From contig JAJAYM010000186.1 in assembly GCA_027117675.1 (NCBI GenBank), positions 1 to 6,961 of the forward strand: 6,961 bases of DNA, given 5' to 3'. This stretch comes from Actinomycetes bacterium (GTDB lineage Bacteria; Actinomycetota; Actinomycetes; JAHEKZ01). Position numbers and translations under genes: made by a program. The notes beneath the pieces are model-generated. The model was not told the origin of the DNA. It did not search any database and saw nothing but the letters and a program-made list of their open reading frames with translations. The stretch's first letter is position 1. Each line of letters starts with the position of its first letter. Below are positions 1-5,363 of this stretch, piece by piece.

Positions 1-1402
1 GAGCTGGGCTGCGCCGATTGACCATGACGTCGATCTCCTCCAACGGATTGGCCGAGGTTACCGACCAGTCGCTGCCACCGGCGAGTCGCGCACCTGAGCG
101 AAGCAGGCCGCCGAAGGGGTACTGCATCTCGACCCGATCCTTACCGATGAAGGGGACAGTGAGCTCGTCCATCTGTGCGTCGCTCTGCGCCCAGAGCGGC
201 TGACAGTTGGCGATCGCGCCTACCTCGGCGAACCGGCTGACGTCGTCGGGATGCACGATCTGCACGTGGGCGATGTGGTGCCGCTGGTCGGTCATCCCGT
301 TGGACGCCCTAGCCGCAGCCACGGCGTCCAGCGCGTTACGCACCGCGCGGTCGCCGATAGCGTGCATATGCACCTGAAAACCCAGCCGATCAAGCTCGGA
401 GACGGCGGCATCGAGCAACTCAGGATCGACATACGAGAGACCGTGGTTGTCGGTATGGCCGCCGCATCCGTCGCAGTAGGGCTCCAACAGCGCACCCGTG
501 TGGTTCTCCAGCACACCGTCGGTCATGATCTTGACGCTGGTGGCGTGGTAGTTGCCGACGACGCCGTTCTCGCGTTGAGCCAGAAACTGCGGGATCTGCT
601 CAAGCCCCTGATGCCGCTCCCACCAGAGCGCCCCCACCACGCGGGCGGTGAGGCGGCCGTCTGCGGCCAGTGAGCGATAGGCGTCGTGCGTGCCAGGCGT
701 TACCCAGGCGTCCTGCCATGCGGTGATACCCAGAGCGTGCAGATGCTCCTGGGCGTTCAGAATCGCCGCCTCCCACTCCTGCCGCGTGGGCAGCGGCACC
801 TGCGTGTCGTTGAAGGTGTACGCCGCCCCCTCGTGCAGCATCCCCGTCGGTTCGCCGGTTTCGGGGTCACGCTCGATCCGACCGTCGGAGGGATCTTGGG
901 TGTCCTTGGTGATCCCGGCGCGCTCGAGAGCCACCGAGTTCACCCAGGCGCCGTGCACATCCTTGTTGAACAGGAACACCGGACGATCGGGAACGATCGC
1001 GTCGAGATCCTCCTTGCGCGGCAGGCCGCCGGGGAAACACTCCATCGCCCATCCGCCGCCGACGATCCACGGCTCGGCAGGGTTCGCCGCCGCGTACTCA
1101 GCAATGGCTGCAAGGTGGGCCTCGCGGCCGATGATGTCGTTGAGCCAGATCCGCAGCCGGTTGCGGCCGGCGAACGGGCTGTGGATGTGGGCGTCTTGGA
1201 ACCCGGGGATGGCCAGCCGTCCTGGCAGCGAGAGAACCTCGGTGGACGCTCCGCGCAGGTCGGCCAGATCACCGTCAGCACGGCCTAGGGCAAGGATCCG
1301 GCCGTCCTTGACGGCAATCTCGCGCGCCATCGACCGCGGTTCGTCGTTGCAGTACACATCGAGGTCGGTGAGCAGCAGGTCAGCGGCGGGTGAGAGCGAC
1401 AT
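1..1402 (-). CDS. YtcJ-like metal-dependent amidohydrolase (family 3), 3' end missing
   Basis: Reading the minus strand from ATG at 1402 gives 467 uninterrupted codons that run off the window edge, so the C-terminus is missing. The protein matches the amidohydrolase family 3 / YtcJ pattern. An N-terminal beta-sandwich strand region (about residues 8-65) precedes the metal-binding motif DAHIHS (H72 and H74). K291, in SVKIMTDG, is the likely carboxylated lysine. Further probable ligands are H345/H347 in HMHAIGDRA and H379 in HHIAH, and D445 in GSDW is the expected catalytic aspartate. Members are probably cytosolic hydrolases of amide or related C-N bonds; the substrate cannot be read from sequence. 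All expected catalytic residues are present, so the visible part looks functional. Family members are usually about 530-560 residues, so perhaps 70-90 residues lie beyond the window. ATG 1402 was chosen over in-frame ATG 1411 because of Shine-Dalgarno spacing. It is transcribed divergently from the glycosidase gene. Confidence 0.93.
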   Translation of the reverse strand, partial: MSLSPAADLLLTDLDVYCNDEPRSMAREIAVKDGRILALGRADGDLADLRGASTEVLSLPGRLAIPGFQDAHIHSPFAGRNRLRIWLNDIIGREAHLAAIAEYAAANPAEPWIVGGGWAMECFPGGLPRKEDLDAIVPDRPVFLFNKDVHGAWVNSVALERAGITKDTQDPSDGRIERDPETGEPTGMLHEGAAYTFNDTQVPLPTRQEWEAAILNAQEHLHALGITAWQDAWVTPGTHDAYRSLAADGRLTARVVGALWWERHQGLEQIPQFLAQRENGVVGNYHATSVKIMTDGVLENHTGALLEPYCDGCGGHTDNHGLSYVDPELLDAAVSELDRLGFQVHMHAIGDRAVRNALDAVAAARASNGMTDQRHHIAHVQIVHPDDVSRFAEVGAIANCQPLWAQSDAQMDELTVPFIGKDRVEMQYPFGGLLRSGARLAGGSDWSVTSANPLEEIDVMVNRRSPA

Positions 1403-1410
1403 GGTTGGCA

Positions 1411-1418
1411 TCCTTTCT
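1411..1418 (-). promoter_or_regulatory. Ribosome binding site of the amidohydrolase
   Basis: The minus strand reads AGAAAGGA, ending 8 bases before ATG 1402. This favours 1402 over the in-frame ATG at 1411, which overlaps the purine run itself and would have no Shine-Dalgarno at a useful distance. Confidence 0.6.
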
Positions 1419-1453
1419 GGACTCCGCCCACGGGGCAAGCGAGCCCTACTTCT

Positions 1454-1464
1454 CATCAATGATG
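1454..1464. repeat. Perfect 11-base palindrome CATCA-A-TGATG
   Basis: The arms CATCA and TGATG flank one central base. It lies 52 bases upstream of the amidohydrolase start codon, within or near where its promoter should be. It is AT-rich relative to its surroundings. It could be half of an operator, but at this length chance is also possible. Confidence 0.4.
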
Positions 1465-1472
1465 CTCAGTTC

Positions 1473-1488
1473 CGGTCACGCGGTCACC
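1473..1488. repeat. Tandem 8-base direct repeat CGGTCACG / CGGTCACC
   Basis: Two abutting 8-base units are identical at seven of eight positions. They lie just upstream of the 11-base palindrome from the amidohydrolase's point of view. The function is unknown; a regulator-binding site is possible. Confidence 0.35.
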
Positions 1489-1554
1489 CAGAAGGCCTAC
1501 CAGTCGCGTCCCCGCGGGGCCGATACCTCTGTATGGACCCCGTCCAGGGTTCCT

Positions 1555-1576
1555 TCTTTGTGATCGTCTTTGTGAT
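1555..1576 (+). repeat. Tandem direct repeat TCTTTGTGAT with 12-base period
   Basis: TCTTTGTGAT occurs twice (1555-1564 and 1567-1576) with two bases between the copies. The repeat is unusually AT-rich for this region and ends two bases before the Shine-Dalgarno-like GGGGAG of the glycosidase gene. A period of about one helical turn would suit two copies of a protein bound on the same DNA face, or the repeat could act in the 5' leader of the mRNA. No known regulator was recognised. Confidence 0.45.
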
Positions 1577-1578
1577 TT

Positions 1579-1584
1579 GGGGAG
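1579..1584 (+). promoter_or_regulatory. Ribosome binding site of the phosphodiester glycosidase
   Basis: GGGGAG precedes three consecutive GTG codons at 1588, 1591 and 1594. The gaps are 3, 6 and 9 bases. The second or third GTG therefore has better spacing than the first, so the true N-terminus may be one or two residues shorter than annotated. Confidence 0.55.
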
Positions 1585-1587
1585 CTA

Positions 1588-2793
1588 GTGGTGGTGCGCA
1601 GCATGCGTTGGGTACGAGTGGTCGGCATGCCGACCGTCATGGTGGTGGGGGCTGGCGCTCTTCTCGGTGCTCCCTCGGACGCGGCCGTTTCGGCACCCTG
1701 CGACATGCGGGTCACCATCGACAGGACGTCCAGCGTGACCTATGGCAACGGGGTCGAGCGCAACGAGTACAACGTCAGGGTGAGTTGGGGTGACCGCTCC
1801 CAGACCGCCGAGGTCCACCGGATGTCGATGCCACCCAAGGCGCAGCCCCGGCTGGTCACCAAGCAACTCGGCTCGCTTGGCGACCTCCGTGCCCAGCTGG
1901 AGAGCCCCAAGGGCAAGCGCGGGATCGCTGCGGTCAACGGCGACTTCTTCTACGGCTACCGGATCGAGAACGAGACGGTTTACCTGCCCCGCAATGCGTC
2001 GGTGACCAAGGGTAAGCCGGTTCGGATGGGCACCGAGCGGACCCGCGTCATCGGCATCGACAAGGACGGCAATCCGTTCAACGGCGAGGTGGGCATCACC
2101 GGGACCGTTGCCCACGGCCAGAAGGTCTTCAACGTCGACAGCCTCAACTGGCACGTGCTCGGTGACGCCGGGGTCGCGATCTACACGCCAGCATGGACTG
2201 ACGTCAGGGACGCCAAGCGTCCAGCAGGAGTCGTCGAGTGGGTGGTCAAGAAGGGCAAGATCATCGCGGTCCGGACCGGTCAGAAGACCGGCAAGACCGT
2301 CCAGCCGCGCACCAAGATCGTTGCCTTCGGCACCAAGTTCGCCACAGCGGCAAAGCGCGCCAACGTGCGCAGCTCTGCCCTCATCGCCGTCAGGCAGGAC
2401 ACCACCACCGGTGTCGGTCTTCAGGAGGCCATCGGCCGCGGTGTCTCACTGGTCGACGCGGGTCAGGTCGACCTGCCGTGCGAGGGCGCCTGGTACCAGC
2501 AACGGCCGAGGACGACCGTCGGATGGGACGCGAACGGCAACTGGATGAGCCTGTCACTCCCCGGCAGCGGTTACGACAGCAACGGCTACCGGACCGGCGG
2601 CCTGGGCCTGGCCCAGGAGGCGAACGTTGCCGTGGCCCTGGGCTTCGTCGAGGCGTCCGAGCTAGACGGCGGCGGATCGACCACGGCCATGGTTCGGCGA
2701 TCGGACGGTGACTGGGACCGCGTCGACGACCCTGACTCGCTCTGGCAGCGACCAGTGCCGAACTCGTTGATCTGGGTCAAACCAGCCAGGTAG
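1588..2793 (+). CDS. Exported phosphodiester glycosidase family protein (NAGPA / DUF2233 domain)
   Basis: This is a 401-residue protein. A basic start (R4, R7, R10) is followed by a hydrophobic stretch (about 11-28) and small residues near 29-36, which together make a Sec-type signal peptide. No lipobox cysteine is present. The rest matches the phosphodiester glycosidase domain: AVNGDFF (115-121), RPRTTVGWD (306-314) and ELDGGGSTTAMV (358-369), ending in VPNSLIWV. In the family, the mammalian uncovering enzyme removes N-acetylglucosamine from a phosphodiester. Bacterial members probably act on cell-surface glycans or teichoic-acid-like polymers, but the substrate here is unknown. The usual NLDGGG motif reads ELDGGG, with Glu358 in place of Asn. 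The only two cysteines, C38 and C298, could form a disulfide in the exported protein. The stretch 221-265 is Lys/Arg-rich, which might favour binding to anionic polymers (inference). Start choice is among GTG 1588, 1591 and 1594. It is monocistronic and convergent with the permease gene. Confidence 0.88.
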   Translation: MVVRSMRWVRVVGMPTVMVVGAGALLGAPSDAAVSAPCDMRVTIDRTSSVTYGNGVERNEYNVRVSWGDRSQTAEVHRMSMPPKAQPRLVTKQLGSLGDLRAQLESPKGKRGIAAVNGDFFYGYRIENETVYLPRNASVTKGKPVRMGTERTRVIGIDKDGNPFNGEVGITGTVAHGQKVFNVDSLNWHVLGDAGVAIYTPAWTDVRDAKRPAGVVEWVVKKGKIIAVRTGQKTGKTVQPRTKIVAFGTKFATAAKRANVRSSALIAVRQDTTTGVGLQEAIGRGVSLVDAGQVDLPCEGAWYQQRPRTTVGWDANGNWMSLSLPGSGYDSNGYRTGGLGLAQEANVAVALGFVEASELDGGGSTTAMVRRSDGDWDRVDDPDSLWQRPVPNSLIWVKPAR

Positions 2794-2813
2794 GCGTTAG
2801 AAGGACCAGATCA
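2768..2813. terminator. Candidate bidirectional stem-loop across two convergent gene ends
   Basis: TGATCTGG (2768-2775) and CCAGATCA (2806-2813) form a perfect 8-base inverted repeat. The stem extends by two further pairs if one G is bulged. The roughly 30-base interval contains both stop codons, TAG 2791-2793 (plus strand) and TAA 2799-2797 (minus strand). Its central placement fits a bidirectional terminator. Against this, there is no T-run and the loop is long. Moreover, both arms encode Leu-Ile-Trp near the C-terminus of their own gene, so the symmetry may be a by-product of coding. Confidence 0.3.
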
Positions 2814-4605
2814 GCGGGACGTAAAGAACGGCGGCGACGAAGAAGATGGCCACCATCGGGAGCCCCAGCTTCCAGTAGTCGCCGAAGCGGTATCCCCCCG
2901 CACCCAACACCATCATGTTGGCCGGTGTTGCGATCGGCGTCAGGAACGACGCAGCGGACGCCACCAACAGGCACATCAAACCCGGGCGTGCCGAGACGTC
3001 CAGCTGAGCGGCGGCCGAGACAGCAATCGGAATGACGATCAACACCGTTGCGGTGTTGCTGATCAGCTGACCGAAAACGACGGTGAGCACGAAGATCGCC
3101 ACCAGCAGCATGGTCGGTCCTCCGTCACCCACGACGCCGACGATCAGGTCGGCCACCAGATCACCGGCGCCGGAGGTGGTGATCGCCACCGACATGGGGA
3201 TCATGCCGGCCACTAGCAACACGGTGGTCCACGAGATCCGGCGGTAGGCCTGTTGAACCGAGACGGCACGCAAGATCACCATCGCCCCGGCGGCGAGCAG
3301 TGCCGCGACCACCGCAGGGACCAAACCCGTCGCAAGCAGCACCACCATCACGCCAAGTACGGCGATGGCGCTCCACGCCCGACGTCCGAGCGGCACGGCT
3401 TGGCGCCGGACGAGATCGGGCGCGTCAACGACCAGGACATCGGACTCAGCTACCCCCGTGTCGAGCGCCTCCCACGAGCCCTCGACCAGCATGACGTCAC
3501 CGGCCTGCAGCACCGTGTCGTCGGTTCCACGGTCTGCCCCTTGACGATGGACGGCCAGCACGACCAGCGCCCCACCCCGCATAACCTGACCGGGGCGCAC
3601 CGACTCACCCACCAGCTGCGCGCGGGGCGGCACGACTACCTCAGCGGCGCCGGAGTCTCGGCCGATCAACGACCCTTCCACCTCGCTGCGGCTTCGTACC
3701 GCCTCCACCGCCAACCCACGATCAGCGGCGAACGACGACACCGCGTCAGTGGGTCCGAGCACGGTAAGCCGATCGTCGAGTTCGAACTGGCCATCTGAGA
3801 CCGGCCGCTGGGTGCGTCCGTCGAGCACCGTGATGAGCCGGATACCCGATACCTGGTGAAGCTCGTCGGACCCACGCGGTTGGCCAAGTAACGGTGCGCC
3901 GGCGGCAACCCGCAGGTGCACGAGGCCCTCTAGCCCGTACTGCCGCACGAGGGTCGATGCCTGCCGGCTGAGGTCAGGCGGGTTGCCCTCCCCATCCCGC
4001 TGCGGCAGGAGTCTCGAGCTCACAAACATCATTAACGTCAGGGATGCGACCACGATGGGTACCCCGACCAGGGCGAACTCAGCGAAGCCGAACCCGCCGA
4101 CGCCTGCACCCTCCGCGGCCTCGGACACGATGACGTTGACCGGGCTACCGGTCAGCAGCAGCAACGACCCGGCGCTCCCGGCGAAGACCATCGGCAACAG
4201 CAACTCGGACGGCGCCAGGCCTTGGCGGATCGCCATGAGAACGGCCACGGGCAGCAGCGCCGCCACCGAACCGTTGAGGTTGATCAGCGCTGTAAGGGCC
4301 GCCGAGATGACCATGGCGTACAGCAGGGTGCGCCTCGCACTACCCGCGGTCTTGGAGACCAGCGACTGGCCCACCCATGCGGTGACACCGGTGGCGTCCA
4401 AACCCTCACTCACGACGAAGAGCGCGGCAATGAGAACGACCGTTGGGTCGCCGAAGCCACCCAACACGTCGTCGAGCGTTACGAGGCCGACGGCGTAGAG
4501 CACGAGTGCCGACCCAATGGCCACGATCTCAACCGGCAGCCGGTTCCAGATGAAGAGTACGACGACGACCGCCAGGACGACCAGCGTCAGCGTCGCGTCA
4601 CTCAT
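2797..4605 (-). CDS. SLC13-family permease with two internal RCK_C (TrkA-C) domains
   Basis: This 602-residue membrane protein has an N-terminal helical block (about 5-200), a soluble middle and a C-terminal helical block (about 408-600). The architecture is that of SLC13/DASS-type anion permeases (sulfate- or dicarboxylate-like). The cytosolic insert carries two RCK_C-like domains, about 215-300 and 319-397, each with the characteristic ending '...D.L.VLG' or 'AGDVMLVEG'. The C-half has the canonical ISNTAT (515-520) and FLTPIATPANMMV (554-566) motifs. The N-half equivalents are LTGSPVN (151-157) and NLNGS (109-113); the latter stands where SNTAT or NNT-type residues are usual. The substrate is not predictable; sulfate or another anion is a family-level guess. 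ATG 4605 was chosen because it has a GGAG 9 bases upstream and puts the first transmembrane helix directly after the start. The open frame continues to 4902, but that part is Arg/Ser-rich and overlaps the acetyltransferase gene. Confidence 0.9.
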   Translation of the reverse strand: MSDATLTLVVLAVVVVLFIWNRLPVEIVAIGSALVLYAVGLVTLDDVLGGFGDPTVVLIAALFVVSEGLDATGVTAWVGQSLVSKTAGSARRTLLYAMVISAALTALINLNGSVAALLPVAVLMAIRQGLAPSELLLPMVFAGSAGSLLLLTGSPVNVIVSEAAEGAGVGGFGFAEFALVGVPIVVASLTLMMFVSSRLLPQRDGEGNPPDLSRQASTLVRQYGLEGLVHLRVAAGAPLLGQPRGSDELHQVSGIRLITVLDGRTQRPVSDGQFELDDRLTVLGPTDAVSSFAADRGLAVEAVRSRSEVEGSLIGRDSGAAEVVVPPRAQLVGESVRPGQVMRGGALVVLAVHRQGADRGTDDTVLQAGDVMLVEGSWEALDTGVAESDVLVVDAPDLVRRQAVPLGRRAWSAIAVLGVMVVLLATGLVPAVVAALLAAGAMVILRAVSVQQAYRRISWTTVLLVAGMIPMSVAITTSGAGDLVADLIVGVVGDGGPTMLLVAIFVLTVVFGQLISNTATVLIVIPIAVSAAAQLDVSARPGLMCLLVASAASFLTPIATPANMMVLGAGGYRFGDYWKLGLPMVAIFFVAAVLYVPLIWSF

Positions 4606-4614
4606 GGTCGACGG

Positions 4615-4618
4615 CTCC
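4615..4618 (-). promoter_or_regulatory. Ribosome binding site of the SLC13 permease
   Basis: The minus strand reads GGAG 9 bases before ATG 4605. It supports this internal start over the in-frame upstream ATGs that extend the open frame to 4902. Confidence 0.55.
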
Positions 4619-4652
4619 AAATATGTCGAGGCTGAGCGCACGCGACAAAAAC

Positions 4653-4703
4653 GCCGCGGCCTCCTGCCCACGCACACTATTGCCTGCGTCATCGAGCCGC
4701 GGC
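4653..4703. repeat. Pair of identical 8-base palindromes GCCGCGGC
   Basis: Copies at 4653-4660 and 4696-4703 are 43 bases apart centre to centre, about four helical turns. Because each copy is self-complementary, the two can also pair with each other as an 8-base stem. They might be paired operator sites for the divergent promoters. In GC-rich DNA such 8-mers also occur by chance. Confidence 0.3.
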
Positions 4704-4740
4704 GAGAAGACTCCGGGGTCGATCGGAATCGGTTGCCATC

Positions 4741-4746
4741 TAGAGT
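4741..4746 (+). promoter_or_regulatory. -10 box TAGAGT for leaderless transcription of the acetyltransferase
   Basis: TAGAGT fits the actinobacterial -10 consensus TANNNT and ends 7 bases before ATG 4754. Transcription would start at or next to the A of the start codon. No Shine-Dalgarno sequence is visible upstream, which agrees with a leaderless mRNA. The -35 position (about 4718-4723, GTCGAT) is only weakly similar to TTGACA. Confidence 0.55.
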
Positions 4747-4753
4747 GCGCACC

Positions 4754-5335
4754 ATGTCCAGGGAGCCCCGGCGCGCGCAACCTGAGGACGCCGATCGTTT
4801 CGCCGAGACATTCGGCACCGCCATGTATGACGACCCGATGATCCGATGGCCGCTGCCACAGGACGTTTCGTTGGAAAAGGTCATCGCCATGACCCGCCCC
4901 ATCGTGGAGATGTACCTCGACGTTGAGTCGGCCTGGTTGCTGGCGGATGGCCTGGCCGTGGCGTCGTGGATCGCACCGAGTGCCGCGGCACGGTTCGACC
5001 AGTGGGAGCTACCGACCCGCGCTGCTATCGCGCCCTACACCGACGATGACGGTCAGCGGTACGGGAAGTTCTGGGACTGGCTCGCCGGTCATCTGCCGAC
5101 TGAACCGTGTTGGTTCCTCGACCTGGTCGCCGTGCACCCGACGGTCCGCGGACGCGGTCTCGGCTCAACACTCGTCGAGCACGGACTGGCGCTGGCCAGG
5201 GCAGACGGTTTACCCGCGTTTCTGGAAACATCGCAACTGAGCAACGTCTCGTTCTACGGGCAGCTCGGCTTCAATGTGGTTGCCGAGGAACGTGCTCCCG
5301 GTAGCGGGCCCATGATCTGGTTCATGCGCACCTGA
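4754..5335 (+). CDS. GNAT-family N-acetyltransferase
   Basis: This 193-residue cytosolic enzyme is predicted to transfer an acetyl group from acetyl-CoA to an amine; the acceptor is unknown. The GNAT core is clear. An N-terminal substrate-side region begins REPRRAQPEDADRF (3-16). Beta-4 follows as WFLDLVAVHP (120-129), with the acetyl-CoA pyrophosphate loop RGRGLG at 132-137. Then come LETSQLSNVSFYGQLGF (157-173), whose Y168 sits where the usual general acid lies, and a final strand MIWFMR. The length is normal for a single-domain GNAT. The start at ATG 4754 was chosen because family homology begins within the first few residues and a -10 box lies just upstream. The frame stays open back to 4517, but that part is unlike any protein and overlaps the permease start. 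The gene ends 28 bases before the aminotransferase gene on the same strand. Confidence 0.9.
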   Translation: MSREPRRAQPEDADRFAETFGTAMYDDPMIRWPLPQDVSLEKVIAMTRPIVEMYLDVESAWLLADGLAVASWIAPSAAARFDQWELPTRAAIAPYTDDDGQRYGKFWDWLAGHLPTEPCWFLDLVAVHPTVRGRGLGSTLVEHGLALARADGLPAFLETSQLSNVSFYGQLGFNVVAEERAPGSGPMIWFMRT

Positions 5336-5351
5336 TCGCGGACGCGACATC

Positions 5352-5357
5352 TACCAT
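5352..5357 (+). promoter_or_regulatory. -10 box TACCAT for leaderless transcription of the aminotransferase
   Basis: TACCAT fits TANNNT and ends 6 bases before GTG 5364. The following GGAG (5358-5361) is only 2 bases from the GTG, too close to work as a normal Shine-Dalgarno. A leaderless transcript starting at the GTG is the simpler reading. It lies in the 28-base gap after the acetyltransferase stop, so read-through from upstream is also possible. Confidence 0.5.
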
Positions 5358-5363
5358 GGAGCC

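Larger units (their letters stand above)
1403..1587. other. Divergent intergenic region between amidohydrolase and phosphodiester glycosidase
   Basis: These 185 bases separate two divergently transcribed genes and should hold both promoters. I could not identify a convincing -10/-35 pair for either. Visible structure consists of an 11-base palindrome (1454-1464), a tandem 8-base repeat (1473-1488), the 10-base perfect palindrome CCCCGCGGGG (1510-1519), the short inverted repeat GGAC-CCC-GTCC (1535-1545) and a tandem 10-base direct repeat (1555-1576). This is a plausible regulator-binding region, but no known operator was recognised. Confidence 0.5.
4606..4753. other. Divergent intergenic region between permease and acetyltransferase
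   Basis: These 148 bases lie between two divergent genes. The acetyltransferase side has a TANNNT box at 4741-4746. On the permease side, a minus-strand TAGTGT (4679 down to 4674) could serve as a -10, giving a leader of about 60 bases, but no -35 was recognised. Two copies of the perfect palindrome GCCGCGGC (4653-4660 and 4696-4703) lie in the middle. Confidence 0.45.

Noticed and set aside
251..673. Plus-strand open frame opposite the amidohydrolase
   Set aside because: It covers the region encoding the K291 and H345/H347 motifs of the amidohydrolase on the other strand and has no recognisable domain of its own.
1690..1703. Possible lipoprotein cleavage site at C38 of the glycosidase (VSAPC)
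   Set aside because: A proline directly before the cysteine and no Leu at -3 do not fit a lipobox. A normal Sec signal is more likely.
690..1793. Long plus-strand open frame opposite the amidohydrolase and running into the glycosidase
   Set aside because: It is antisense to a gene with intact catalytic motifs, and its Arg/Ser/Pro-rich translation is typical of a shadow frame in GC-rich DNA.
1585..2154. Minus-strand open frame opposite the glycosidase
   Set aside because: It is antisense to a clear NAGPA-domain gene. Its Val/Asp/Gly-rich composition reflects the complementary codons, and no family is recognised.
4517..4753. Upstream in-frame extension of the acetyltransferase by 79 residues
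   Set aside because: It overlaps the permease start and has no recognisable protein character. The -10 box and family homology both point to ATG 4754.
4606..4902. Upstream in-frame extension of the permease by up to 99 residues
   Set aside because: The extension is Arg/Ser-rich with no membrane character, overlaps the acetyltransferase gene and its promoter, and lacks a ribosome binding site. ATG 4605 has a GGAG at good spacing and begins directly before the first transmembrane helix.
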